Assembly: GCA_947095535.1 (NCBI GenBank)
Contig: OX352774.1
Coordinates: 238,911,825 to 238,975,824 of the forward strand
DNA: 64,000 nucleotides
Direction: 5' to 3'
Origin: Poecilobothrus nobilitatus
Lineage: Eukaryota; Arthropoda; Insecta; Diptera; Dolichopodidae
Below the pieces are notes generated by a model. The model was not told the DNA's origin. It saw only the letters and a list, made by a program, of their open reading frames with translations, and did no database searches. Below are positions 46,326-58,615 of the stretch, in pieces. Each line of letters opens with the position of its first letter. Position 1 is the first letter of the stretch. A program made the translations under genes and the position numbers.

Positions 46326-47800
46326 AAAATATTTTCTAAAATTAATATTTTTTATTACCTACTTATTTACAAATTACAATTATAACTATTTATTTTTGAA
46401 CCAAAAAAAGGAAACCTATGAAAATTTCTAAATCTAAATTCGTCTAAATGTGAATAAAAAAAATACTAAGAAATTGTAGTCTAATTTGAGAGTCTGTTTT
46501 TAGTTAAATATTGTGTTGTAATCAATGTTTTTAATTTATTTTATTTTACCAAGAAGAAAAAGTAATTTGAGAATATGAATATTTTCTTTCATAGAAAGAA
46601 TTAATAAAGTTAAAATATACCTACCTATTCTTTGATCCCATATTTGTTACATGTCACATTTGAGAATATTTTGAATATTATTTTGAAAACAAATCTAAGC
46701 CAATAACTGATATTGTGTAGAAAAAAAAACAAATGGTGTCTTTTCTATAAGACATTAAAAAATGTTTAAATTTGAAGTAATGTTACAATGTTGATTTTTT
46801 TTTTTTTTTTAAACATCAAAGTTACAAAGTACGACAGCAATATTTCTATTATATGTATAACAATACATTATTATGAAAGAGAAAAAAAACACTCTTTTAT
46901 TCACAATATCTTCTTTTAAAATAGATTTAAAAATTCGAGTGGAAAATTTTCCTAAATTTGTTATTTCCGCTTCATGAAATTAAATGACACTTTCACTTCT
47001 ATTTATTTTTATTTCTATCAATTTTTTTTTGTTTTTTTTTTTTTTGTATTTTCTTTTTCTATCGTATTTTTTTTTTTTTTTTGTTACATATTCGAAAAAA
47101 AAATATATTCTCCTTATATGATGTCCTTGTGTAGAAAAAAAAAAAAAAAAGACTGAGGCGTATCTATACAAAGTTCATAAAATTGTTTAAATTGTATTAT
47201 TGTTGCTTGAAATTTTATATTTCGTATTTTTTATTTTCCATTTTTTTTTATTTTTTTATTTTTATTATTATAACATATATATGTTAATTTATCTGTCTGT
47301 ATATGACTTTTATGTATTTTCTCATAATGAAAATATTTTTCGCGATTTTTTCCACATCATAATGTTGTTAAATTTAACCTATAAAAAAATCTATAAAAAC
47401 CAAAAAAAAAAAATTACAGATGGGGTTGCATTGGTTGGTAATATGAGGCGAGATCAAAAATTCAACTTAAATAATAATAAAAAATAAATTACACTAAAAA
47501 TATAATCGAGTGAGTGAAAATAAATGAAGTGTTTTATAACTCTAACTTGGTTACAAAAGAAAATACGAAAGAAAAAAAAAAAAAACATTTCGTACATCTA
47601 TACATTTAGCAGGAGAAATAAAATGTTGTTGTGTTGTCATACAATATAATATTTACCTATTATATAAAATATATTTATTTTGAAATATAAAAACTGCAGA
47701 ATTTTCAATAGATTTTTTTTTTTTTTTTGTTTAAAAAGGATACAACCACAGTTTAATGTTGAATAGAAAATTTAAAAGATTGAAAGTAATGCCACAATTT
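46326..47800. other. AT-rich stretch, no gene seen
   Basis: Long A and T runs (46796, 47034-47090, 47138) create open frames on both strands that I do not count as genes. Confidence 0.55.
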
Positions 47801-47810
47801 ATCATAATAC

Positions 47811-47867
47811 CTCGTGCGACTGATAAAGCCCCATAGTTCTTCCATTTTTAAAAATAAACTCTGCATC
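47811..47867 (-). CDS. Candidate exon (19 codons) with both splice sites
   Basis: On the minus strand, TTATTTACAG is followed by 57 bases open in frame 1 (DAEFIFKNGRTMGLYQSHE) and then GAG|GTATTATG. Acceptor, length and frame agree, although the donor is weak. The composition (Gly, Arg, Thr, Met, His) contrasts with the surroundings. I do not recognise the protein. It lies downstream of further coding-like text on the same strand (47961-48190), so the two may be exons of one gene or pseudogene. Confidence 0.28.
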
Positions 47868-47960
47868 CTGTAAATAATATTGTTCAAAAACATAACAACA
47901 AGTAAAATAAATTATTCACTGCCATTAAAATCAATCATCTATTCAAAACTAAGTTAAATG

Positions 47961-48190
47961 TTAATTATAAATCTCTTTAAAAATTGTACTCCCAACAATT
48001 GGCAACCACAAGTCATAACGTGTATGATATTCTTTAATTGAAGAAAAACATCAAAATCTTTGTTTTATGCAATTTTTCCAACATTCAGTAACTCCTCATA
48101 TTTCCAAATTTCCTTTATTACAATGGCTTAATTCGCGCGATTTACATATAAATCTTCATCTTCAAACAAGTGTGAAGAAGTTCCAAAACC
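47961..48190 (-). pseudogene. Coding-like remnant, unrecognised
   Basis: The minus strand reads FGTSSHLFEDEDLYVNRAN (48187-48130) and a stop, then AIVIKEIWKYEELLNVGKIA in the same frame. In another frame, after an acceptor-like TTTTTCTTCAATTAAAG (ending at 48032), it reads EYHTRYDLWLPIVGSTIFKE and IYN, then TAA at 47963-47961. The composition is protein-like, but two stops and a frame change mean decay or small introns. No family is recognised. The candidate exon at 47811-47867 follows. Confidence 0.28.
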
Positions 48191-48205
48191 AATAGTAAGC
48201 AAAGT

Positions 48206-49309
48206 TAATAATTATGATGAAATATTATTAAATGTTAACAATTACCTAAGCGCTTTAAATTAAAACTCAAATAAAATATTTATAAACGTTAAGAATTATT
48301 TTAATACATAAGTTCAAATGCTGATAAAGCAAAATCATACTTGAAAATATTTTGAAATATTAAAAAAGATGTTTTTTTTTCTGTTAATAAAATTTTAAAT
48401 GATAACTTTAAGATTTATATATAAAATTATTCAAAACCCACATAATTCTGATATATCCAATATAAGTAACTTCAATTTCAGTTAATTGTAAAATTTTTTT
48501 TCTTAATTTTTTTTTTTTCTTTGTTATTATTTTAATCACCCATCATCACCCATTTTATGCCAATCATAAATTATTCTATAATAAGTCACGTGATTCATAT
48601 TATAATAAAAACTTCATTACGATAGATGTCACAACGTGAATTTGACATTTCATAAGAAGTTATTATTCAATTCAATATTCTACAAATAAAATGTAGGTAT
48701 AGGCATAATATTGTTTTGAGTCTAGACATTTTTACATTGAATAGAAAAATAGAATAAAAAAAAAAAAAAACCTACACAGGTAACAAGTTCTATTTTTCTG
48801 TATAAATAGAAATATTATAATTTTTAAGGTATCTAATTGATTTTTAATGATGATATTGAATTTAAACTATTAAAGAACTGTCGTTTTCTAAAATTTTTAA
48901 ATTATAATTATTATAGTCAAACATTTTGTAAACTTATAAGAAAAAGTGTAAAGTAGACTGTGTCAATTAAAAAATATCCTCAAGAACGTAATATTATCCT
49001 ATTTCCATATTATCTAATTTAACTATATTTTAGAAATTTAAGCGAAATCATGATATATTTATGTGAATTCTAGAGATGTACATGGCTAAATCGAATTAAA
49101 ATTTTATCCTAAGCCAGAATGTATATACTTACGCCTTCTTTAAGGATTTCAAAAATGTAATGGCAAATTTATTGTATCCTAAGAATTACGTTCGTAAGGG
49201 TATAATAACGATAAATTTTGAAAGATCTAAGAAAATTTAAGTAGTAGAGTTCTAATAAATCCTAAAATTTATTTTATCGTTCTGGGAATGTGCGTTCTTA
49301 ACTCTTAAA
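48206..49309. other. AT-rich stretch, no gene seen
   Basis: Nothing firm. 'acgccttctttaagga' with 'tttcaaaaatgtaat' at 49130-49165 resembles 'acgtcttctttaaggtgtca' at 60439, a possible decayed dispersed repeat. Confidence 0.4.
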
Positions 49310-49659
49310 CAAGTAAATGTAACAGTAAGTCGATGCAACCGACTTATTAATACCCTACACCTGAATAATTCGAATTAAATTAACAATCCATAAGTGTTTT
49401 TGGCAGCTGCTTGAACTTCTTCCCTTTTCTGTCTTATTCAACTCGAATTTCAAGAACGTAAAAGAGACATCCGCTTGGGATATGCTTGACACCCTTGTAT
49501 AAAATTTTAAGTTTCTATCTTAATTATTTTCGGAGATTGGTAGTCCTTGGGATGTTTGTGTCAGCTACCCGAATTGCCACTCCAATTCATCGAATCCATC
49601 TCAGGAACATAAAGAAAACTTGCCAGAACACCATTCTATTAAATTTAAAGGTTCTACTT

Positions 49660-50930
49660 TTGTTGGTTTTGGAGATATGCTCGTTGCTCTTGTGCTCGTC
49701 CGGAAGTTTCCAAAATACGAACCCATGGTTCAAATTCTTTCAAATGTCAGTTTCCAATTTTACAGAAAAGGAAACATAACAGAACACCTTTGTACTAAAA
49801 ATAAAAGTTCTATCTTTGTTGGTTGTGGAGATATACTCGTTTGCTCTGGGGCTCGTCCGGAAGCTTCCAAGATTTGAACCCATGGACCAAATCCTCACAA
49901 ATTTCAGAAACATAAATCAAACATGAAGGAACACCATTCTGCCTAATTTAAAGGTTATATCTTTGTTGCATTTGGAGATAATATCATTTGCTCTGAGGCT
50001 CGTTCGGAAGCTTTCAAAATCCGAACCCAAGGACCAAATCCTCTCAAATTTCAGAGGCCTAAATCATACATGAAAGAACACCATTATGCCAAAAGTAAAG
50101 GTTATATATTTGTTGTTTTTGGAGATAATCTCATTTGCTCTGGGGCTCGTTCGGAAGCTTCCAAAATCCAAACCCATGGACCACATCCTCTTAAATTTTA
50201 GAGACATAAATCAAACTGGAAGAAACATCATTATAAAAAATTTAAAGGTTCTATCTTTATTGGTTTTGGAGATAATCTCGTTTGCTCTGGGGCTCGTTCG
50301 GAAGTTTCCAAAACCCGAACCCATGGACCAAATCTTCTCACATTTCAGAGACTTAAATAAAACATGAAAGAACACCACCCTGCCAAATTTAAAGGTTATA
50401 TCTTTGTTGGTTTTGGAGATAATCTCATTTGCTCTGGTGCTCGTTCGGAAGCTTCCAAATCCAAACCCATGGACCAAATTCTCTTAAATTTCAGAGGCCT
50501 AAATCATACATGAAAGAACACCATTCTGCCAAAAGTAAAGGTTATATCTTTATTGGTTTTGGAGATAATCTCATTTGCTCTGGGGCTCGTTCGGAAGCTT
50601 CCAAATCCAAAACCCATGGACCAAATCCTCTTAAATTTCAGAGACATAAATCGAACGGGAAAGAACATCATTGTACAAAATTTAAAGGTTCTATCTTTGT
50701 TGGTTTTGGAAATAATCTCATTTGCTCTGGTGCTCGTTCGGAAGCTTCCAAAACCCAAACCCATGGACCAAATCCTCTTAAATTTCAGAGACATAAATCG
50801 AACGGGAAGAAACATCATTGTACAAAATTTGAAGGTTCTATCTTTGTTGCTTTTGGAGATAATCTCGTTTGCGGAGATTATCTCCAAAAGCCGGAATCAT
50901 TCGGAAGCTTCCAGAGTCTGAACCCATGGA
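49660..50930 (+). repeat. 147 bp tandem satellite, nine monomers
   Basis: The fixed string CCATGG (once CCAAGG) marks each monomer at 49723, 49880, 50027, 50174, 50321, 50467, 50614, 50761 and 50924. The spacings are 157, 147, 147, 147, 146, 147, 147 and 163. Each monomer reads 'tttaaaggttctatctttg', 'ttggttttggagataatctc', 'tttgctctggggctcgttcg', 'gaagcttccaaaa' and 'ccatggaccaaatcctctta'. The inner monomers are most alike and the outer ones more diverged. Since 147 is a multiple of three, frames stay open over several monomers on both strands (for example 50429-50956 plus and 50504-50887 minus). These are by-products, not genes. Confidence 0.95.
50849..50891. repeat. Perfect 18 bp hairpin at the end of the array
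   Basis: GCTTTTGGAGATAATCTC (50849-50866) and its exact complement GAGATTATCTCCAAAAGC (50874-50891) flank a 7-base loop. The stem uses the satellite's own 'ggagataatctc' phrase plus an inverted copy of it. The extra inverted copy explains the longer last spacing of 163 bp. Confidence 0.92.
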
Positions 50931-51200
50931 CGGATTTTGTCCAGATTCGAACTTAGCCTTTCTTTCGTAATTAGTAACCTACTATATAAATTTCATCAAG
51001 ATAGCATCATTATTTTTTGAGTTATCGTGCGTACGGACGGACGGACGGACGGACATCGCTAAATCGACTCCGGCGGTGATCCTGATTCAGAATATATATA
51101 CATGTCTATACCTAACTCGCTTCGTTTTGGTGGTTACAAACACCATACCAAAGTTAATATACCCTATACTTTAGGTGTAGGGTATAAAAACTCTTAAAAT

Positions 51201-51283
51201 ACCACGGTAATAGGTATAAACCATAGGTAGGTGGGTAATCCAATAGTAAGGTATATAATGGATTATACCTATTACCGTGACAG
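51201..51283. mobile_element. 83 bp mini-MITE with 17 bp perfect inverted repeats
   Basis: CACGGTAATAGGTATAA (51203-51219) and its exact complement (51263-51279) enclose 43 bases. Direct repeats CTTAAAAT at 51193-51200 and 51284-51291 would be an 8 bp target duplication, the hAT-type length. It lies directly against the right edge of the mini-me-like element and shares its flank. Confidence 0.75.
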
Positions 51284-51291
51284 CTTAAAAT

Positions 51292-52689
51292 TTTTTAAAA
51301 ATTTTAATTTTAAAAAGTAATTTAGTTGATAGTGGTGGTGGCGTATGCCAACAATATTTTATTTAAAATTATTTATCGTAAAAAGAATATGATATGAAAC
51401 AAAAAGAGTACCCAATTCGATATTATTACACTTTTATCATTAAGTGGCAAAAAAGTTAATTCACCAATGTTTGATTTGTTACTAACATATGAGAAATCCA
51501 TATACGTATAGCTAATAATATAGTATCCATACGTTATACTATCAGTTCTTATAGAGATAAAAAGTATGTATTGTCGTTAAGTAAAGTATGTAAAGTATGT
51601 TAAGTATGATTTTGCTACTTTAATTACAATGTTGTCATTCTAATGATATAAACACCCCATTATCATATTTTTGGTCTTCACGTCAATTGATGCAGCATCT
51701 TCAACTATGCAGACATTTTTTTACATAATATATTTTAAATATAACTAAATACATTAAATACATACTATTAAATTAAGTTATATCCGATTTCCTTTCAGTT
51801 CGATAAAAGTTTTTTTCTTCCCTCATACAAGGATTAAAAAAATATTTATTTTTATAATATTTGCCTCAATAATAAATATCCTTGTTCTATTAGGATTGAT
51901 GTTGGAACAATTATACACTAAATATTATTATGCCTTGTATAAATTTATGTGGTTATACAATTTAATTAATTTTTTATAATGTTATAATTAATAAAATTTA
52001 AAATTTTTAAAATTAAAATAATAAAATTTTGGTTAGTTTTCAATTCTGGAAAAAATAAATAAATAGAACAAACATCAGATTAAATAATTAAGTAAAAAAA
52101 AAATAAAATAAAATATTTAACCTTCGAAGGGTGAAACTGGGTATATCATATCCACGCACTCTTTCTGGAATTTTTTTTAAAATTCGAAATTATCATTAAA
52201 AATGTAAAATCGAATTTTGTTATTTTTAATATTGATTTTGTTTTTGATTCCACTGTAGAAAGTGTTAAAATAAGAGTGCAATATTTGGTAAGTAAAACTT
52301 CTTTGTAACTATATTACCAATTGTTAGTTTTTTGTATACGTATTTTATGTGTTATGCGTTATTTCGAAAAATTATTAAAAATTTTTATTTTAATATTTTC
52401 TTTTTATTTTTTATCTTATGAAAATATTATAACCAATGGAACAGTGCGTAAGTCGCCAGTATTTCAAGTGAAAAGTCTTGGCTTTAAATTCCAGTCAAAT
52501 CAAAATATAATTTAAAATGTAATTAATATATTTTTACAAATATGTAAAATAAATAATATAATTATTATAATTTAATACTTGTACCAGAACCACACATCTT
52601 AAAAGGAAAGTTTGATTTATATCCACAACACATTGTATCTGATGGGAGAACTGAAATACATAAACTAATACAGAAGAAACTATTAAATA
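51292..52689. other. AT-rich stretch, no firm gene
   Basis: A short imperfect tandem of 'aaagtatgt' lies at 51563-51610. A 64-codon frame at 52321-52515 has a hydrophobic start after an internal Met (MRYFEKLLKIFILIFSF) and crosses a donor-like GCGTAAGT at 52447. That would suit a first exon for a secreted peptide, but the evidence is weak. Confidence 0.3.
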
Positions 52690-52690
52690 T

Positions 52691-52722
<32 letters not shown>
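52690..52722. repeat. AT microsatellite
   Basis: (TA)n, broken once by 'ataata'. A simple repeat in A/T-rich flank. Confidence 0.9.
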
Positions 52723-55459
52723 ATTTTTTTTTAAATGAATGTGATCTACCTATACTATAGAATTCTAGAACCTATTTAAGTTATGGGTAAGAACAACACG
52801 GTTATATAATTTTGCTAGGCACTTATAGAGAAGGTTAAAAAAATATTAATTAGTTTTATTACTAAATATTAATAATAAATAATTATTTTTACCATTCATT
52901 ATTTAATTCTAATTATCTACCAATTAGATTTATTGCAATTTTTTAATTAAAATAATGGTTATCAAGTCATAAATTATTTATATTTAGATCATAAATAAAA
53001 TAATAATAATAAGAAGAAAAACATGGCTAACATGATGTCATTACCATAATAAATAGCATATTATTATTGTTATTATTATTATTTAAGAAAGAACATAATA
53101 TTAATGTTTGTTCGTTTGTTTATTTGTTTTCTATAAATTTTTAAACTTGAAATCTAATAAACCCAGATTAATTAGAATTTTACATTTTTGTCTGATTGAT
53201 TTGACTCTTCCACTGTAAATACCTTTTAAAGGTCATCTTTTTATTGTTCGGCATAAATTGTTAAAGCGATTTATTTTAAATTTAATAGAGTTTTTATACC
53301 TTACCAAAATATAGTTTATTAAATTATCGATTACGATTTGTTGAACCATTATAATATATCTAGTATGTTAATCGCACCAATTAATTTCAGATGAGTTTCG
53401 AGTGTTTTAACGAAAATAGTGCCTATTTAAGCCAAATAAGGACGATGAATTTATTGTTAAGATAATTATTATAAATGTTATATTCTGATAGTAATACTTA
53501 CTGCCTATTTAGGTAAAGATTTTTAAGATTTAATATTATATGTATTATATTTTTACTGTTATATCCCTTTTCACACAACTGATTATGGTATATTTGAATC
53601 TATCACAAGAACAGTGTGTCTATTACTTTTTATTTATTACTTAAGTTAAGTATTACCGAACAAACTAAAACTTATTTTAGGTGGTATTATTTCTATTTCT
53701 ATTACTAAGTAAATGACACTTCCGGATTAGAGTGAATTTCTCTAAATAGTGAATAGAAAATTTTCCAAAAAGAAAGTAGTGGGAATTTTTGTCACACCTA
53801 ACTTTAAAAGAAATCTGGCTTGTAAATTAAATCTAACTTTTAAAACAGTATTTTCGAAAGTAAGTATTATATATAATAGCTACGAAAGCAGAATATTAAT
53901 AATTTATTAATTTTTTCTTTAAAAATCTTTATTCATTCTGGAGAGGGATCTTCCATTGTTCAAATTAATTGAGCTTTTATTATTTGCTTCGTTGCTTTCG
54001 GAAAAGCAATTATTTGACAGTATAGACTATTGAACAATATTACCAAAAATACAAATACTTTTAAGTTACTAATTCGATAGTAAATATTTTAGATTTACGT
54101 TCTTGTGAAATGCTTTTTCCACGATTTCTTTTAAGACTAAAATTGGTCAACTGAACTAATATCAAATTAACGCTCTAACCCTAAGAAATCGATTTACTAA
54201 ATTTTAGAAAATATTTCTTTTTTGTTTAAACCCCATAACTAAATTTACATTTTACACTTAGGTACTATTTCCTGTAAAATAATCTTTAAAAATATTTTAA
54301 AAATTTACTCTAATTTTTTTTTTGTAATTAGATAGTTAATCCACTTATATAACATCTATGACACGGTTCAATTTCAAATATAAATAATATTAACATATTA
54401 AAGTAGTAATAGTAGACTAATTAATGTAAAAGACAAGGTGTGAGAAGATAGACGAATATATTATAAAAAGTGAATAGTGATTGATTACTAACACAAAGAG
54501 TTATTATACAAAATGTTTAAAAAACCAATAGAACTTAACATTTTAAACAATCATTTTGAAGTAATTACAAAATATTACAATAAAAAAAGAAAGACTTACT
54601 TGGGAGCTATGTTTAAAAGATGTATAGGTATTTATTTCTTCAATTTGTTTACCAAATTTAAAGTAAACATTTCAAAAAACCTTATTACCAATCCTTCGTT
54701 ATTACAAATCAATAAAAATATTAAATAAAAATATTTAAATTGTAACTTACTAGATACATTTTCATTTAAAATACCACTACAATAATCTTTCAATTGTTAA
54801 TTTTGATTTATTGATTATTTTGTCTACCTTCAAACCAATAATCCATATCTATATTATATATTTATCAAAACACATTAAAATATTCCTTTTACTAATATTT
54901 TCCTAGAATTTTAATCCTATACCCAATATCCTTACAAAATAATAAAATAAAATAAAAAACAAAAAAAATTTATTTTAATAAATTGGTCACCATTTGGATT
55001 ACAAATCATTTTCAATTTTTTTTTTTTCGAATCACCTACAAAAAAAACAAAAATAAATTCATAGTAGAAATAAAATTTCTGCACAAAGAAAATGTTTTCA
55101 AAAATTATATTTCTATACATATACAACTAAAATTTTTTATATAGGTACTCAATTATACATTACTTAGAGTATAAAAAGGATCTAACAAGGATTTATTTTA
55201 TTTCTTTATTTTTTTCTAGTAAAATAAAATTAATTTATTGGATTTTCAAATTGAAATTCAGATTGTGATGGTAATTAAGAAAATGTTCGTTGAATTGATT
55301 GAATTCCATACCCAATAATAATATATTAATTCAAGAAAATTTTTTTTTATTATAAGAAAATAACAAAGGACCAAAAAAAAAAAAAACAACAAAAAACAAA
55401 CAAACTCTTAACAACACACTAATACTTTCAGAAGAATAATAATATTACCTACTCCTTTT
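52723..55459. other. AT-rich stretch, no firm gene
   Basis: At 53381-53390 an acceptor-like 'taatttcag' precedes an ATG and 24 open codons (MSFECFNENSAYLSQIRTMN), plus strand. A 71-codon frame at 54513-54728 has no family signature. The rest is A/T low complexity. Confidence 0.35.
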
Positions 55460-55522
55460 TTAATAATAGAAATAATAATAATAATAATAAAAATAATCAT
55501 CATCATCATCATCATCATTATT
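55460..55522. repeat. AAT / CAT microsatellite
   Basis: A compound run of AAT repeats followed by about eight CAT repeats (55498-55519). Confidence 0.9.
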
Positions 55523-58358
55523 AAAGATTAAAATATAAAAATGTCCTTGTACCTATATTAAATATCAGTTTTTTTTTTTTTTTTTTCAGAATTTTCTTTT
55601 CTTTTCTATTTCTATCAAATCAAGATTAACATTTTCTTATATATATAATAATATGAATGAACTCTTCAAGAAAACTCTAAAATAAATTGAAAAAGATTAA
55701 ATATTAGATATTTAGATTTATTGGAATAAATTGTTGAGGTTCCACCTTTCTATTAATTAAAAAAACAAATAATTTGTATAGGACAATCTATATAACTAAT
55801 ATTATAAATTATAGTACAAAAAAAAAAAAAAGAAAAAATTGATTTGTATTGTATCAAGAGGTGCAGTGACAGAACTCACTTTTATTTTTGGAATTAACGT
55901 TATAGTTCTGAAACATTGGGTAAATATTATAATAAATAATTGTTTTTTAACTAAGGCAATTTAGAAAAAAATGTTCTTATTCAAATTAAATCAAAACCGG
56001 TTTTCAATTATTTTACAAAAAGAAAAAAATGTTATAAATTATACCAAAATAGAGGTTGGGATATGTGTTTACTCTACATATCCTATTACTCTCTTCTTTT
56101 AATAACAAAAATAGTATATTAGTCTTAATTTCAATTCAAAAAGGAATTAAAGCCCGCGGGTTATTAATTCTTTTCAATTATGGGCTTTATTTCCGCGGAT
56201 GTTCTGTCATCACACCGTAAACAAGAACTTAGTTTTTTCTATCCATTTTACAGTTTATGTCGCAGTTTTAATTATAAATTGGTGATTGTACAAAATTATT
56301 ATAATTATAGCCACTTCGAAATTATTGGAAATTAGGTACAGTATAATGCACCCATGTATCTAAAACTCTCTAAAAAAAAAATGTTTAAAAATAATTATTA
56401 TGTTCTTATTTAGTCTGTCTTGAGGTCATAAAAATTCAATGTGTTCAAGAAAGTACAGTTAATCTAATTTTCTTTCATTTCTTATATCATTTTCTACTTT
56501 AAATACATAATTTCCAATAAATTCTTATGTATATTCAAATGAACTATAAAATTTTCTTTATAACATCGCCGTTTTTTAGTATTTATTTTTATAAATACTT
56601 CCAAAATCTTTGAATTAAAAGTTTTTGTTTTTTTTTTTTAACTGAAGTGGTTTAAGCTGCAGCCGCAATCCAATCAAATTCAATTACAAATCGTTTTGTA
56701 ATTTGCTTTGTTTTTCTATTACAGGGTGTTAGAAAATTAATGAAACAATTCAAATAGAATTGAAATGATATCATAAGTTTTTCATTTCATTAAAATGTTA
56801 ATGACCTCTTATACTTTTAGCCTTTTTATATATAGACAAAAACTTAAGTTGTGCAATAGAGCAAAGAAATTAAGTTGTACAATATTAGGAATACCATGAT
56901 TAAAACTAATTGCCAATCATAATAATAATAAAAAAAAAAAGAAACAAACAAACCTACCTATACAAAATATTATAATAAATAGCAAAATTAATTGGATCCC
57001 AAGTAAAAATAAAACTTAATTTCTTTAATAGTTCATCCCTTACATATGTATACGCCTTTTATATTATAGTAACATATTGAATTAACAGGAATTTTTTTTT
57101 TTTGTTTTCTTTTGTTTTCTTTTGTTAGTTATCCTTATTAATTTATTTTATATTTTATTTTTATATTTCAGGTTCTATTTTAGTTTTTTTTTTTATTGTT
57201 TTTTGTATGTTCTTTGTTAGTTTTCTTCAATTTTTTTTAAGAGTCTTTTAAGTATTTAGTATATAAGAAATTTTTTATGATAATTGAAATTTTCTTTCTT
57301 CAAATAAATACTAAAAATTCTATTTTAATTTTTATTTTTGGGTATATTATTTTATTTATTTATTTAAGTATTTTATTGTGCACGAAAAGTAAATTGAAAT
57401 TATTTTTAGGATATTTATTTTCTATTACAGAATTTGTACAACAAATTTTATGACTAATAGGATTTCTTATATATATGAAAAAATGGTTAAAACTAAAAGT
57501 TCAATTTAATTATACTTTTAGTCGGAAAAAAATTTTTATATTATATTTGTACGAACAGTTGTCAATTAATTTGTAAAGCTGTAAAAAAAGACCAAATAGA
57601 AATAATGTAAAAGTACATTATTTTTGCTTTAAGACTAGATTATTAACACTGCCAACATAACTTTAAATTGATCCTGGGTTTATTTCTCATTTTATTTTTA
57701 AGAAAAATATTATTAATATTCTAATAATAATAAAAATGATAATAAGCTCAAAGTTTAAGCAAAAATGCTCAAATTCGGGATTGAGTTGAAGATAAGAGCA
57801 ATATTGTTTTATGTCAATTCTGCATGCAAAACAAAAAAAAATAAGGTAAAGCTTGTTTGCTTAAACTGAAGGAAAATATTTTTTTGTAATAAAGAAGATC
57901 ATAATATCAGTGAAATAATGGTTAGTTAGTGAAATGATAATATAATAAAAAATTTTACTGGAAAAAAACACAAATGCCCTACTAATAGATTTTTAATTGT
58001 TTTAACATGAATCTTACAACAATTATGGATTAGTTAAATTTATTGCATAATTGAAATTTATTTATATTTCAGAATTATGTGTTAATATATTATTATCAGG
58101 ATGCTCGATAGGTTTTTTTTATACATATGTACAGAATGCAGTCAATTGATCTTATTGCAACAGAAAACTTTTATTATTACTCTATAAAAATTTTGCAACC
58201 TCAAAATCATTTGGAGTTATTAGAAAACTATAACCACTTCCTCTGGTTCACCACTTCCTAACTTCCTCTGGTTTTATAATTTTTTCCCAAAAATTAGTTC
58301 ACTAAAAATTTTAAAAAATTTTATTTTTCTTCTTCTTCAAATCTATATAAATTTTTAC
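55523..58358. other. AT-rich stretch, no gene seen
   Basis: A small inverted pair, TTAAAGCCC and GGGCTTTA, at about 56149-56193 encloses and adjoins 'gcggg' and 'ccgcgg' text. Otherwise there is only A/T low-complexity sequence with poly-T runs and a 'cttttgtttt' repeat near 57107. Confidence 0.45.
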
Positions 58359-58615
58359 CTTATTCCATCCATGAAGAAGATTTATTGAATTAACATTAGC
58401 TCTACCTTCAATTAATTGAGATTGCTTAAAATCACCTTTAACAGCATGGCAAGATTGATAAGAGAACACTTAGTTTTAGAGGTAGTATTTAAGAAGGCAT
58501 CCAAAAATGTATTACAGATTTTAATAAATTTTGGCACTCCTACAGTTTGGACCAACTTGGACTGACTAAAATTTAAAAGGTTCTGGGTCAAACCTTTGCT
58601 AGTTTCAGAAGGATT
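58359..58615 (-). pseudogene. Unrecognised coding remnant, possible exon end
   Basis: From 58615 the minus strand reads NPSETSKGLTQNLLNFSQSK, LVQTVGVPKFIKICNTFLDA and FLNTTSKTKCSLINLAML. After a one-base shift near 58441 it reads KGDFKQSQLIEGRANVNSIN and LLHGWNK. It ends at AAG|GTAAAA, a donor-like site (58359/58358). About 85 residues of protein-like composition, in a locally less A/T-rich patch, support a former exon. A FIKI..TFLDAF-type segment recalls the C-terminal part of P-element/THAP9-like transposases, but that is a guess and I do not assign a family. Confidence 0.35.

Larger units (their letters stand above)
49310..51188 (+). mobile_element. Mini-me/Helitron-like element carrying a 147 bp satellite
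   Basis: The left end has a perfect hairpin TAAGTCG/CGACTTA (49326-49332 and 49340-49346), followed by ATACCCTACACCT (49350-49362). The latter is the exact inverse of AGGTGTAGGGTAT at the right end (51173-51185). The right end also folds as TATACCCTA/TAGGGTATA (51158-51166 and 51178-51186). A right module holds 'ttttgagttatcgtgcgtac', a GGAC run (51034-51054), 'gctaaatcgactccggcgg' and 'gtgatcctgattcagaata'. This module order matches family C here and, as I recall it, the conserved end of Drosophila mini-me-type repeats. Direct repeats AACTCTTAAA at 49300-49309 and 51189-51198 may be the target duplication. The centre is a satellite array. It encodes no transposase. Confidence 0.8.

Noticed and set aside
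46974..47487. Several 60-95 codon frames on both strands
   Set aside because: They are produced by long T and A homopolymers.
50429..50956. 175-codon plus-strand frame and matching long minus-strand frames
   Set aside because: They are repeats of a 49-residue unit produced by the 147 bp satellite; both strands are open at once, which a real gene would rarely show.
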